A DNA stretch of 64,000 bases from Pararge aegeria (taxonomy: Eukaryota > Arthropoda > Insecta > Lepidoptera > Nymphalidae). The stretch covers positions 15,004,001-15,068,000 of the forward strand of contig NC_053200.1 of assembly GCF_905163445.1 (NCBI RefSeq), read 5' to 3'. Positions 10,930 through 22,453 of this stretch are shown here, one piece after another. How positions within the stretch are numbered: position 1 is the stretch's first letter; each line of letters starts with the position of its first letter. The position numbers and the translations under genes were made by a program. The notes under the pieces were generated by a model. It was not told where the DNA came from, did not search any database, and saw only the letters and a program-made list of their open reading frames with translations.

Positions 10930-11403
10930 TTTAATATTCAATAGTTTACATAGTTAAAGGTGCGTTATCATAATTCTTCTTTACTTTACAAGTCCTTCAC
11001 CATTCAGGCTGTTAAGCTTTGGAATGCCTTACATTTGGTTATAAGAGAAGCAAAATCTATCCAAATCTTTAATCATCTGATGACCCATGATAGTTCACTG
11101 CTACCTTTTTCTCTTTTTTCATTTTTAATGGATAATTATTTATTTTTAAGTAAATATCATTTTTATATATTATATTTATATTGGTTACTTATTTATTTAT
11201 TTATTTGTATTTAGTTATAAAAATAGTTTTATATATTTATTTAAGTATTGAAGAATTTATCTTTGCCATTGGTTACCTGGAAGAAAATGCTATGAAGCGA
11301 TAAAGCCGCCAATTTGTATAGGTAAGTTGTTTTGTTATACTTTTCTTTTTTTATGTACTTTTTATGGTGAGCAATAAAAGTATATTCATTCATTTATTCA
11401 TGC
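10930..11403 (+). mobile_element. LINE C-terminal end plus 3' UTR
   Basis: A frame from about 10960 gives SFTIQAVKLWNALHLVIREA, which fits the conserved C-terminal segment after the RT domain of jockey/CR1-like LINEs (pattern f-x-a-x-x-LWN-x-L). It is followed by a 3' UTR with an 'agaaaatgctatgaagcgataaagccgcc' motif, an AATAAAAG signal at about 11371 and an ATTC tail. Only the end of the element is present. Confidence 0.6.
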
Positions 11404-11711
11404 ATAGTTACTTTACTTGTTACTACTCTGTAATATAACATCAGCAAAAGCGTGCGAGCCACGACTGTATTGTGTGGTCACTGACCCGACTAAGCCGAGT
11501 TGTCGAATCACATGTATTTCACAGTGTAATGTCGCTTTACAGAAATAGCATGATTTATAATTTTTTTTGTATGCAATGAATGAATACCGAATTTTGAAAA
11601 GTCGTAAAACAAAAGTTGCTAGTTCTCCATTCTTAATTTCAGTCTAATCCGTGCTTTTGCGTGAAAGAGTAACACTTCATTACTATCAGTAGGATGTAAA
11701 TCAATAAATAA

Positions 11712-11823
11712 TAAATATAGTATGACAATACACACATCGCCATCTAGCCTAAAAGTAAGTGTCGCTTGTGCAATGGGTACTAAGATGAAAAATATACATA
11801 AACACTTATAATATTCAGATAAA
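11712..11823 (-). mobile_element. SINE-A fragment
   Basis: 3' half only: 'acacacatcgccatctagcc', 'atgggtactaagatga'. The tRNA-like head is missing. Confidence 0.6.
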
Positions 11824-12490
11824 AGCATCGTGCGGTTTTATGAAACCGCGGGAAAACTTTTTTTTTCTGAAAGTTTCGGAATAATATTCCATTAAGGGTA
11901 TAAAAGTCGCTTCAAAAAACTTAATTTTATACTTGGAGAATGGGAGATGGTCTCCAACTAAAATTTTCATTAAAACTCTGTAGGTACGACGTACATAATA
12001 AAACTTATATATATATAACTTATAACAATTATTTAGATGATATACACCTATTAAAAACCAAAAACAATATTTTATAACCGTTATGTCATTTTTGATTTTT
12101 GAAGACTACAAATATTGTTTTTATATCGTAGCATGACGAAGTTTCATGTAACCCGTTAGTTTAATAATATTACAATACTAAAATATGAGGGTATTTATTA
12201 AGTACCTCGATATTATCGTCCTTGGAGTAACAAATAACTATTTGCCTCACTCACCATTTCACCTACCTTACAGACGATTTACCTCTAAGATATTATAAGG
12301 CTGTGTACACACGTATTTCTTTGGGTTTGGTGAAATTAAAAAGTAGGACCAATAGGAGTTGTTAAGACATAGTAGAGATTAGTGAAGAGACAGAAACTAA
12401 ACAACGAATAATGGATACAACAGCAGATGGAGTTTTCAAAATAAAGTCATTTCGGTGTCGTACATATTGTTTTTTTTTCGATATAGTTGA
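11824..12490. other. Mostly unannotated
   Basis: 12133-12165 repeats the 'catgtaacccgttag' motif of 9278. No gene recognised. Confidence 0.3.
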
Positions 12491-12492
12491 AG

Positions 12493-12655
12493 CTACTCAG
12501 CAAGAACGCAGGCCCCCATCCAGATGGAAAGACGACATCTGGAGCACTGGAGGCAAGCGGCCCAGGACCGTGAATTGTGGAACTCCCTTCAAAAGTGCTA
12601 GCGAGCAGTGAACCTGAATTGGTTTAACTGATGACGATGATGAACTGAAGCTAAA
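12493..12655 (+). mobile_element. RTE-like LINE 3' end
   Basis: Fragments translate as RRPPSRWKDDI and, in another phase, WNSLQK, the C-terminal end typical of lepidopteran RTE-type endonuclease-reverse transcriptases. The tail is GATGACGATGATGA. The reading frame is shifted, so it is a relic. Confidence 0.6.
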
Positions 12656-12769
12656 TTCATCATGTTATATAGATCTTTTCGATACTAAACACCTTTCTAT
12701 CAGCTTACGTTTCTATAAACTAGAAATCATTAACAGTCATTGTTACCATAACATCTGGTATTTTTACTC

Positions 12770-13029
12770 CACTTCAAGTTGGCCATTGACTGTAACCGCA
12801 CCTGCTATTACTTATGCAGTCTGAGATGGAAGTGAGCTAACCTCTTAAAAAGGTGGCAATACGTTAAGTCGCTTGACGGCACGACTTCGGGTAGTAACTG
12901 TCCACGGCCGAAGCCACCAGTCTAAACCAGAGACCATTTTGAAATAATAAACTTCCAAATTGCTGGAGACTAAACCCGGGACCTACCATGTATAAGCACA
13001 AAGCTCTGACCGCTGTGCCACCCGGTCAT
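12770..13029 (-). mobile_element. SINE-C copy
   Basis: Minus sense and nearly full length. The tRNA-like head (box A from GGTGGCACAGCGG, box B from GGTCCCGGGTTTAGTC) lies at the right end. The body has 'gtcgcttgacggcacg' and 'gaagccaccagtc'. Confidence 0.6.
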
Positions 13030-13339
13030 AAGACAATGAAGGTTTAGGTTTGGTTTGGTAGTACTTTATGTGATTTAGCTAACTTAAAGTTCTTACATCG
13101 TTCTACACCCGGCCTAAACTTCAACACCGCGTTATCAACCCGTATAATCTACCCCTTTGGCCCAACCTCCTCTGATTTATTGTGAACAGCCCAACAATTA
13201 ATTTGGGTGTCTCGTTATCTCGCTTAGTGTTGAGATGCCTTTAGGTTCCGTGTTCTTTTCATTGTTTTAGACGGTGGACTCACTATTAAGTACTCACTAT
13301 TAAGACACAAACTTCACTATTAAGTATCACACGGTTAAA

Positions 13340-13512
13340 TTATAAATTTTAAATAGAAAAAACTTTGAACGAGTGCTTTACCAACTGGGCTACCTATCGC
13401 GGTTCGGTTTTATCAGTCTTATAGAGACTATAGCATAATCTAGTAAAAAACATTGCAGTTTCGATCTATTTGATATTTTCTTCCAAGGGTAAGTAAAACA
13501 CAAATTAAAAGT
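13340..13512 (-). mobile_element. SINE-D copy, box B missing
   Basis: Contains 'gagtgctttaccaactgggctac' and the leader segment 'aacattgcagtttcgatcta' shared with the other SINE-D copies. Confidence 0.5.
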
Positions 13513-13696
13513 TTTTATGCATCATAATGTTTCTGAAGAAATTGAAATTAAAATTGAAATTAAGACCGTATAAACTCTGCTTTACCAATGTTATTGATAG
13601 TTCTTATATACAATGTTTTTTTTACTATTTTTGGCCTGAAAAAAGTTCATTATTATCATTATTATTGAAAATGTAATAAAAAAAAAAAAAATAAAA

Positions 13697-13957
13697 ATAA
13701 ATATACTACGACAATACACACATCGCCACCTAGCCCCAAAGTAAGCGTAGCTTGTGTTATGGGTACTAAGATGACTGATGAATATTTTTATGAATTATAT
13801 ATACATAAATACTTAGAAAATACATATAAACACCCAGACACTGAAAAACACTTAATGCTCATCACACAAACATTTTCCAGTTGTGGGAATCGAACCCACG
13901 ACCTTGGACTCAGAAAGCAGGGTCGCTGCCCACTGCGCCAGTCGGCCGTCAAATAAC
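13697..13957 (-). mobile_element. SINE-A copy, near full length
   Basis: Good match over the full SINE-A length, with box A CTGGCGCAGTGGGCAG and box B GGTTCGATTCCCACAAC on the minus strand. It is flanked by an A-rich run at 13677. The small plus-strand frame 13759-13956 is its antisense. Confidence 0.85.
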
Positions 13958-14264
13958 GTCCGTCAATAAAAAAACGTATGTACTTCTGTTAGAGATACAC
14001 GCGTTAGAAGTCATATTTCTGTGGCGTAAAACAAGATAAAAATCTCTTCAAAAATTTTATCGTTCGCCTTATTCTACGTTTGTAGAAAAAACGACACTAA
14101 CAATAGAAAAAAAACTAAAATGTTCACTATTGCTAACTTCACGGTGTCGGTTTTTTGTGACGGCGTGCGCGTGCATTGTAAAAATTTACTCTCACAATTA
14201 TTCCCACTAACGCGCCAAAAGAAGTATAAGTTCAAAAAAATCTAAATTAGTATATTTCAAGGAG
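13958..14264. other. Unannotated stretch
   Basis: Nothing recognised. Confidence 0.4.
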
Positions 14265-14590
14265 TCTTAATCTATAAGCCCTTTTAAAACGTCAAGCGTG
14301 TCTATTCGTAGTGGCTCCACCAACGGCTTGGACAGCAGATTCTACCGAGAAGAAACCGGCAAGAAACTCAGCAGTTGCTCTTTTGTATCAACCAAAAGTT
14401 ACATTTTTACATAATATTTTCCATCTCATGAGAGAAGAAGAAAAATAAGTCTTTATTGCACATACAAATACAAAGCTAAGTTAACAAAACAAACGATAAT
14501 ACAGATATGCGCAAAGGCCTTATCGCTTGAAACGATGAAGGTGGATTCGGATGCTTCCAAGTAACCTTGTCATAAAATCTTGTGTTCATA
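14265..14590 (-). mobile_element. LINE-Z2 3' end, diverged
   Basis: Minus sense. Contains the shared UTR blocks 'cagattctaccgagaag', 'ggcaagaaactcagcagttgctctttt' and 'aaccttgtcat'. 14440-14530 contains additional unrelated sequence. Confidence 0.55.
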
Positions 14591-14596
14591 AAAAAA

Positions 14597-14784
14597 CTAG
14601 CTGTCCCGGCGAACTTCGTACCGCGGATCATTTTTTTTTTTAATGTTATATTTTAATACTTATTATCCTATTCCGGTCTAAGAGGAATCCAAAAAATCAA
14701 ATATCATAAAAATTGGTCCAGCCGTAATTCTTGAGTTATAAATGGTGTAACTAACACAACTTTCTTTTATATATAATATATAGA
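14597..14784 (-). mobile_element. Complete short Helitron, 188 bp
   Basis: Minus strand: starts A|TCTATATATTATATATAAAAG at 14784 and ends GACAGCTAG|T at 14597. Internally deleted and non-autonomous. Confidence 0.7.
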
Positions 14785-15077
14785 TTGTGTCTTAAGAAAA
14801 GTGTCACCACCTAGATGGACAGACCAGCCTCAGCCCCCAGTCACTCAGACCCCAAGAGCAAATCTTACACCATTGCTAGGCCTCGGATAGTAGCCGATAG
14901 AATAAACTAGGCCTCACGGAGTTGCAATTACACCGAGACTACGCAATCTTCAGCAATAAAGGAGCGACTCGTGAGAGAGAAAAAAGATATCAAGTTATTA
15001 CCTCACGTGACTTATATCGTATATACCAATATAATTTGTGAGGCACGCATTTGTATACATTCTTGTGAATAAATTAT
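14785..15077. other. Unannotated; flank of the R4/Dong element
   Basis: Ends in 'cattcttgtgaataaattat', directly before the ATT repeat used as target by the next element. It looks like the end of another retroelement, but no family was recognised. Confidence 0.3.
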
Positions 15078-15097
15078 ATTATTATTATTATTATTAT
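15078..15097. repeat. (ATT)n microsatellite at the element 3' junction
   Basis: Six ATT units plus AT. On the element's strand this is (TAA)n directly after its 3' UTR. A matching TAA tract lies on the other side at 18005-18020. Dong elements of Bombyx are known to insert into TAA repeats. Confidence 0.85.
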
Positions 15098-17955
15098 CTG
15101 TGTACACTTGAGTGTCTCAGCTAACAGCTGGTATTTCAGGTGTGCACGGACCTAAGTCAAGTGCACACCCAGAGTCAAGTAGAAGGTTGTGGTTGGGCAT
15201 TATTGTGATTGTGTGTGGGTTCACCAGTTCGATGTGTAGGCTCTTCACTACCCTGTAAGAATTTACGGACTATCCTGCAAGTGTTCAGGATTACAGCTTT
15301 TTGGAGAGATATGTAGGTGAATTCCGGTAAATTGAGTAAGCTGAGTGACTGGTGAAGTTGTTTGGGAATGACACCTGTAGTGGATAATACTATGGGAACT
15401 ATGCTAACTTCATTAAGCCGCCACATGCGCTTTATCTCGTCTTTAAGGTCTGTATATTTAGAAAGTTTTTCGGATATTGTGTTTTGTAAATTATGTGTGT
15501 TGGGTATAGCTATGTCTATGATGATTGCAGTTCGGTTCTTTTTATCTTGAAGTGTAATGTCAGGTCTATTGTAATGGATTGTTCTATCTGTAAGAATTGC
15601 ACGGTCGAAATACAGTCTGTATTCGTTGTTTTCGAGAACTGATTCTGGTACATATTTATAATAAGGTATGGGTTTCAGATTTGATATGAGATTATATTTG
15701 TAAGCTAACTTCTGATGGATAATATTTGCGGCTTGATCGTGGCGGTGTTTATATTCTGTCTGCGCTATTAATTTACAAGCGCCTGTTATGTGCTGTATGG
15801 TTTCAGAATTACTATTGCATTTTCGGCACAAGTCCGTAGGCAAGTTTAAGATCCTCATTATATGTCTTTGGTAGTTGCGAGTTTCAATTATTTGGTCTTG
15901 TATAGCAATCATGAACCCTTCAGTCTCAGGGAAGAGTTCGCCACGACTTAACCACGCGTTCGACGCTGCTTTGTCGACATTAGGTTGGCAGAGGTCATGT
16001 CGATGTCTCCCATGTAGAGACTTTCGGGCCCACTCATTTATTTTTGTCTGTTCTGTGGTTTGTGTCTCATTTTTTTGGAATGTTTTGTCTTTGAGGTTCA
16101 GCGGTGTTAATTTAGCGTCAGATTGGACAGTCGCCTGATGAAGACCGGATGTGGTTGATTTTTTGTAAAAGTAAGATCGGAGTGTCGTTATTTGTTTATT
16201 GTGTAGGTTTTGGATATCTATTATTCCTCTGCCACCTTCATGGCGTGGTAAAGTCTGTCGTTGAAAGCATGCTCGTGGATGATGTTTACGGTGCTTAGTT
16301 AGTGTTGTGTTTATAATTCTTTGAATGTTCTTTAATTCTGTTTTTGATCAGTTAATAATGCCAAATGAATATGTTAAAATCGGTATAGAAAATGAGTTAA
16401 TAGCTTTGATAATATTTCGTGAGTTTAATTGTGATTTTACGAGGGAGTTGAGTCTATGTTTAAATTGTTGTATTAGTTTGGTTTTTGTGTTTTTGTACTC
16501 TATTAACTTCCCCTGGTTATATCCTAAATACTTATAAACTTCGGTCTCTTCTAGTGAATTGATTTGCTGTCCAGCTTCCATGTGGTAAGTGTGTTGTAGA
16601 CTTTGTCCATCTTTGATTGCATTAATTTTGCATTTATCAATGCCAAATTCCATACAAATATCTTGAGAATATTGCTCAGTAAGATTAGCTAATTGATACA
16701 AATCTTTTTGTGTCGTGGCATATAATTTTATGTCATCCATATACATGAGATGATTTATCTGGGTAGTTATCTGTTCGTTCATGTTATTATCCTTTGTGTA
16801 TTTTAAGGGATAGCCTACGTTTGCAGCAATCAGTACATTGGAGAGTGGATTCAAAGCTAGGCAAAACCATAGTGGGCTCAAAGAGTCACCTTGGAAGATA
16901 CCGCGTTTGATATGTATAGGTTCGCTTTCAGTGTGTGATATTTTAAGTCGTGTGGTCCACTTGTGCATTACAGTTTGCAGCAAGTTTGTTAGTGTAGGAT
17001 GTATTTTATAGATATCTAAGACTTTTAACAGCCACGAATGGGGTACGGAATCATATGCTTTCTTGTAATCAACGTACATAGAGTGAAGCTCTTTTTTCTG
17101 TTTTTGTACTAGCCGTAATATCACAGAGTCGATTATAAGTTGTTCTTTGCAGCCCTGACTATATTTCCTGCACCCTTTTTGTGGTTCAGCTAGAATTCTA
17201 TTGTTTTCAATGTGGTCGTATATTAAACTAGTAATACAGGAACTAATTATTTTATAGATAGTTTGGAGGCATGTTATTGGTCTGTATTTGGCTGGGTTGG
17301 TTGGATCTGAAGGATCCTTTGAAATCATGTAGGTTGTTCCTGCCATTACATAGTAAGGTATAGAGGCAGGATCTTGAATTAAATTATTTATGTGGTTGTG
17401 TAAAAAGGGATGGGTGTATGCAAACTTCTTGTACCAGAAGTTGTGTATCTTATCAGTTCCAGGGGCTTTCCAATTATGCAGTTTTTTTATGACATTTTGA
17501 AATGTCTCTATTGATATGAATTCAAAGGGCATTGGCTGTACGTGTCTATTTCTGTCGTATTCATCTCTGATCCAATCTGCTTTATCATTATGATCTTTAG
17601 GTTTCTCCCATATGTCAGCCCAAAATTTTCGAACCAGATCTGGTTCCGGAGTGTTAGGAGTAGAGGGATGATTACTTGATGTATTATTAGATGTAGATAA
17701 TTTTAAATTCCGATAGAAGTTTTTTTCGTTGTTTTGAAATTGGTTGTTTTGTGTTTTGCGTAGTGTACATGCTCGATATCTATTAATTCTACTGGCTATA
17801 ACTGTAAGTTTTTGTTTGAGAGTATCTATAAATTGTGTAATGCATGAGTTTGGTCCCTCATGTATAGAATGTACCTTGTATTGGTCCATGATTTTCCTTA
17901 CTTGCGCTGTCAGCATTGGACTTGTATTTCCGTTACGATATTGAATCAATCTGCC

Positions 17956-17957
<2 letters not shown>
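15098..17957 (-). mobile_element. R4/Dong-clade non-LTR retrotransposon, 5'-truncated
   Basis: The element is read on the minus strand. It comprises a coding region (15175-17949 and a few codons upstream), a short 3' UTR of about 77 bp and a junction with (TAA)n. It lacks the N-terminal part expected of the family and begins at a run of 47 A residues. Domain order (RT, CCHC, restriction-like endonuclease) and the TAA target place it with R4/Dong rather than R2 or the APE-type LINEs. Confidence 0.85.
15175..17949 (-). pseudogene. R4/Dong-like polyprotein: RT + CCHC + restriction-like endonuclease, one stop
   Basis: One minus-strand frame of about 925 codons, broken only by a TGA at 16348-16350. 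Numbering the first part from 17949, RT motifs are NWKAPGTDKIHNFW (159-172), KYRPITCL (221-228), YVDYKKAYD with catalytic D294 (292-300), GIFQGDSLSPLWFCLALNP (350-368) and catalytic YMDD (403-406). After the stop, in the same frame, comes a GGRGIIDIQNL segment near 16230. Next is a knuckle C-x2-C-x8-H-x4-C (residues 29, 32, 41, 46 counted from 15912). The endonuclease core follows, with RPD at 116-118 and a further D at 133. The enzyme would nick target DNA and prime reverse transcription there. At the TGA relatives usually carry tryptophan, so a single G-to-A change explains it. The first residue is not a true start because the 5' end is missing. Confidence 0.85.

Positions 17958-18004
<47 letters not shown>
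17958..18004. repeat. Poly(T) run (poly(A) on the element strand)
   Basis: 47 T residues lie at the 5' junction of the R4/Dong element, between it and the TAA tract at 18005-18020. This is an unusual place for a poly(A) tract. Length may be unreliable in the assembly. Confidence 0.8.
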
Positions 18005-18006
<2 letters not shown>

Positions 18007-18155
18007 TATTATTATATTATCGTGGTATGAACTATATTTAAGAAATGTTGAATTATCACGAAAATCCTAGTTTAAAAACTTTAATCACGTGACTTAATAT
18101 AATATTTATATTTATTAAAAATAATCACACTTCTAAAGTTAATTATTATGTTTAA

Positions 18156-18427
18156 TTGACGGCCGACTGGCGCAGTGGGCAGCGACCCTGCTATCTGAGA
18201 CCAAGGCCGTGAGTTCGATTCCCACAACTGGAAAATGTTTGTGTGATGAGCATTAAGTGTTTTTCAGTGTCTGGGTGTTTATATGTATTTTATAAGTATT
18301 TATGTACATATAATTCATAAAAATATTCATCAGTCATCTTAGTACCCATAACACAAGCTACGCTTACTTTGGGGCTAGGTGGCGATGTGTGTATTGTCGT
18401 AGTATATTTATATATATATATATATAA
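18156..18427 (+). mobile_element. SINE-A copy, full length
   Basis: One of the best copies. It starts GACGGCCGACTGGCGCAGTG, has box B GAGTTCGATTCCCACAAC, and ends 'ggcgatgtgtgtattgtcgtagtatattta' followed by a short TA repeat. Confidence 0.85.
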
Positions 18428-18663
18428 TTTGAAAAAGACAAATTTCCCGACTTTCCAAGTTTCAGTGTCACATAATAATAAGAAAATATTTAAAAGTAAA
18501 CATACAAAGTTATTAAGCTGTAATTTGAAGAACTTCGAGTGAACTCGGCACCAGTTTGAATATCAATACTTTTGTCGATATCTCACGTCCTCAATACCAG
18601 ATATTTAACTTAGATATTTCCTCTTTAATGTTTTTAGCTTTCAAAACTTTTTTTTAATACACT

Positions 18664-19180
18664 AAAACTTAGCCCATGACTGCAATCTCATCTGGTGGTA
18701 AGTGATGAATCAGCCGAAGATGATAGTGGGCTATTATTTATTTAGGTAGATACCTATTACGCGTAGCCATGGTAGGAAAAATAGTATGAAAAATTGAGTG
18801 GATATGTTCTAATACCGATACCGAACCACTAAAAAAAAATCCGCAGCGGTTTCAAAATTGTCCTGTTTATCACGCCTTGTGAGTCATGATTCGGCTTAAA
18901 AGATGCCGCTACCGGAGGTATAAGGCATAACCTGTAGAAAAGAAGGTTAAGCAGTTAAAGTAACTTGTAAAGTGTACACTAATATTAAACACATACCCCT
19001 AATTATTACGGCATCGTGCCGGAACGTTAAATCACTTGGCGACAAACTTCGTCGTTAAGGTCATTAGGGCAGACCAAATGTAGATATTACAAATTCCCCA
19101 AATAATTGCTGTCGCGGATCAAACCCGGGGACTCCCCCATTTATAAGATCACAGCGCTCATCACTCCACCAGGGTGGTCG
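18664..19180 (-). mobile_element. SINE-C copy with internal insertion
   Basis: The 3' part (18664-18785, 'tagcccatgactgcaatctcatctggtggtaag') and the 5' part with tRNA-like head (18995-19180, box B from GGATCAAACCCGGGG) flank about 210 bp of unrelated DNA. Confidence 0.5.
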
Positions 19181-19202
19181 AAAAAAAAGGAATTATTAAA
19201 AT

Positions 19203-19580
19203 AACTATAATATCTCTTCTGATGACATACGTCAGGCAAAATCCTTGCCTCTTTTTAAAGGTCGTTTGAAAAACTATTTTTTATGTATGTAGCGTTATAG
19301 TATGTAGTTTAATATTATTATATGTATGAACAATATATATAATAATTATATGTGTAGTATTAAAATTTATACCATGTAGGTAGAAATTTTTATTGCCGCA
19401 TCAACCCGTTCCTTACAAAAACTACTATCGCCAAAGGTTGTCTGGCTAAGAGATCGCTTTAGCGACAAGACCGCCTTTGCACACCTAAACTAGTTTTTTA
19501 TTATTTTTTATATGTAAATGTGTTTCTTTGCATTTTGTTTTTGTGTGTGCAATAAAGAATGTAATAATAATAATAATAAA
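19203..19580 (+). mobile_element. LINE 3' end with TAA tail
   Basis: 19225-19290 encodes a decayed 'SLASFKRRLKNYF'-like C-terminus with an in-frame stop. The UTR has 'ggttgtctggctaagagatcgctttagcgacaagaccgcctttgcac', then AATAAAG and a TAA tail. Related copies: 20320 and 25905. Confidence 0.6.
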
Positions 19581-19865
19581 GGTGATCCAATTTAAGTTAG
19601 CCTCATAAATTGTCGTACCGATCTCGAGTCAAAGTTTGTGTATTCAAATCAGAGCCGTTCAATAAAAAAATATCTCCAAGTTGACGCTAGAGCCAGACTT
19701 AAACCTGTCCCGAAGTTTCTGATTTATGAGACCGAGAAAATTCCGCTTCAATTCCAGTGTTGAACTATAGCAACTATTTTCAGAAGGACATTATTGAAAG
19801 CTCAATTCATGAAATAGGCAGTTTTAGTCGAATTAACATATTTGATAACAATTTCAAACATATTA

Positions 19866-19892
19866 TTTATATATATATATATATATATATAT
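19866..19892. repeat. (TA)n microsatellite
   Basis: A simple TA tract. Confidence 0.8.
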
Positions 19893-19951
19893 GTTTATTT
19901 TATGTTATATATTTATTTATTTTTCAATTATTATATGTGTATGTTATATAG

Positions 19952-20216
19952 TCAAAAAATTCAAAATTCAAAATTCATTTATTTCAAGTAGGCTTAATTA
20001 ATAAGCACTTTTGAAACATGAAGTCAGTCTGTTTGTAGTGACCACCGGTTCAGAAGGCAGATTCCACTGAGAAGAGACGGCAAGAAACTCAGCAGATTGC
20101 TCTTTTCCAACATTATTTTAAAGTTTAACAATTTCTATAAACATCTTTAAAAATTTTCTGTTTTGTGAGAGATGAGAGCGGATTGGCCTGCTTCCAAGCA
20201 GCCTTGTCTTGAGTAT
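19952..20216 (-). mobile_element. LINE-Z2 3' end
   Basis: Minus sense. The GAATTT tail is on the left; UTR blocks 'agaagagacggcaagaaactcagcag' and 'ccttgtcttgag' are present. Same family as 516-812. Confidence 0.65.
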
Positions 20217-20319
20217 ATAGTTTATATATACCTATATATATTATTAATATTTTTTTTTCTCTCGCCTATGTATGTTTCATTGTTTGCACTGTCCCTCTTT
20301 CATGTTTTTTATTATTACT

Positions 20320-20512
20320 TTCACCAAGGGTTGTCGGTAAGAGATTGCTATTGCAATAAGGCCGCCTTTGCACACGAAATTGTACTTAACTTTTTTTATT
20401 ATTATTTTTATAAATTGTTTTTAATTTTACTTATTTTTTTCTTTTCTTGTGTGTTTCTTGTATTGTTTCTAAGTTTGTGTAATAAATAAAATAAATAAAT
20501 AAATAATTATTT
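20320..20512 (+). mobile_element. LINE 3' UTR
   Basis: Contains 'caagggttgtcggtaagagattgctattgcaataaggccgcctttgcac', AATAAATAAAA and an AAAT tail. Homologous to 19410-19580 and 25905-26085. Confidence 0.6.
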
Positions 20513-20699
20513 TTCGGTGTTTGAAACGCTTTCCCTGAAAAATAAAAAAAAAACTATTATCAAGGTTTTTTTTATAGAAAAAGTTGACGGACAGATGAAT
20601 GAAGATCATCTGAGTGGAAAACTATTGAATGTGTTAAGCCTCATTGTCAGCAATACTGTAAAATTAGTTTAGTGCTGTAAACTGAACAAGTTTACATTA

Positions 20700-20900
20700 C
20701 TAGTGCATTTTTACATGTTTTTAAGTTTTTAGGAACCCTTTATTTTGCTCGGGGTAAAAGGTATCCTATCTCCGTCTCTATCCTATCTAGGATTTGAGCT
20801 ATCTCTGTTTATAACGATTGTTCAGCTGAACTGTGTAGCAAACAAAAAAACAAACAACCAACAAAGAGATACATTTTCACATTTATAATATTAGTATAGA
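20700..20900 (-). mobile_element. Short Helitron, 201 bp
   Basis: Minus strand: starts A|TCTATACTAATATTATAAATG at 20900 and ends CTAG|T at 20700. The 3' end is less typical than in other copies. Confidence 0.55.
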
Positions 20901-20954
20901 TTAATGAATAATCAAACAACATGTAACACTTCTATGCAGGTATATTAAACATCG

Positions 20955-21186
20955 TAATCAGCATCATCAACCGGCCCACGACAGGGCATGTGTCTCGTCG
21001 AAATGAGAATGTTTGAGGCCGTAGTCCACTGGCCAAGTGCACATCGGTAGACTTCATAGGCCTTTGAGAACATTACGGAGGACTCCCACGGACGGAGGTT
21101 TCCACGATGTTCTTAGTCACCGTTAAAGCATGAGACATTTAATTGCTTGATTTAAAAATGCACATAACTCCGATGTCAGTGGATAG
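20955..21186 (-). mobile_element. SINE-B copy, lacking head
   Basis: Contains 'ggcccacgacagggcatg', 'actggccaagtgcacatcggtagacttc' and 'cctttgagaacattacgga'. It stops before the tRNA-like head. Confidence 0.65.
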
Positions 21187-21189
21187 TGC

Positions 21190-22265
21190 CGGGAATTTGG
21201 CGTGCAAACATTTTATAATAATATTTATTATTTTTCAACCTAACCTAACAAGTATAACCTACGTTCAGCACACCATTAACACTTACGAGCCTTTAGAAAA
21301 GATCATAGTCAACTGAGAAAACCAATAAAGAACAGAGAACAATTAATTGCTTCTGATTATAAATCCGCTGCGAAAAGCCTATTCCTGAAATAAAAGGACA
21401 AAAGGCATTTATTTTCTTCACAATCACATTGAATATTTCGTCCGCTTTGCAATTTAACGATAAAAATTTGAATATCCCGTAGACGTTGATCGTCGCAAAT
21501 TAAGAGGTCCTTTTTAATTGGAATTTCAATGAATGCCTTCCTCAGTTCTTACTTTAAATATTGTACGTTTTATTTAACTTTTTCAAATCAATCTGTATTG
21601 AAACAAAGTGGACGATTGATTATTTTAATTTCTGGAATTGGCATCGGCCTTTAGTGTAAGATTCTTACCCTAAAAAGTCTTTATCCTCCTTGTTTTAAAG
21701 CTGAACTTCTGCTTAACAATTACAGTCGGAGCTCCTAGTCGAAAGTGTGTAAATAAAAAGAAACATTCTGTTCGTGACGAAAGATCCATTTTACTTAGTT
21801 AGCTTTAATCTGTATGATCACGAGTGTTTAAATATCATACTGAAGATATTTTATTCTCTATGACATAGAAATTATTTTACATATTGATGAACCCTCCCTC
21901 TAAAATATATAGTTTTATTCTTTATTTTTCATTAGTAGAAAGCTCACAAAATAAACGTACAAAAATCACCATTGCTCTATTGCTGCATGAAAGTAGGATA
22001 GGTACGTACATATAGTTATAAAAATACATAGCTGATGATTTTATACTTTGTTTCCCATATTCAGCATGTCATAATATACACCATAATATGGTTAAGTACT
22101 CCCCAGTTCGGAATTTCGTTTACAAAGATTCCGTGTTCTCGTATCTTATCGTGAACGCTGGCGGTGTGCCAAACATGGAGTTATTGTGGTCAGTAATTCT
22201 AGCCGCGTTCGGTGCTGGGAACTCTTTGGCACTCTATTTAATTTTTTTATGTTCATAAAGTTTCA
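21190..22265. other. Unannotated stretch
   Basis: More than 1 kb without a recognised gene or repeat copy. It could be unique DNA. Confidence 0.4.
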
Positions 22266-22269
22266 TAAT

Positions 22270-22440
22270 ATAATTCAACCTGAAAATCATGCAGCGAGTT
22301 CTGTGTTTCCTTCTTAAAACCCGGGTGCCTTTAAAACAAGAGTGAATAGGCATCTTATAGGCAAGGGCGTCCCATCTTAGGCCACGTCTACACTTGCAAT
22401 CAGGTGAGATTGTGGTAAAACGCTAGTCAATAAAAAAAAA
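22270..22440 (+). mobile_element. LINE 3' end (C-terminus FKTRVNRHLIGKGVPS type)
   Basis: 22325-22375 translates as GAFKTRVNRHLIGKGVPS then a stop, the C-terminal end of a lepidopteran LINE. It is followed by a short UTR and poly(A). The fragment at 42645-42905 encodes a related end, FKAKVNRLVLGKRVPI. Confidence 0.6.
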
Positions 22441-22453
22441 AGCGTGCAATATA

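Noticed and set aside
15362..17944. Plus-strand frames opposite the R4/Dong coding region
   Set aside because: Antisense shadows of the retrotransposon frame, without domain content.
21238..21262. Telomere-like CCTAA repeats
   Set aside because: Only two or three CCTAAC units, as also at 48075. The arthropod (TTAGG)n array is absent.
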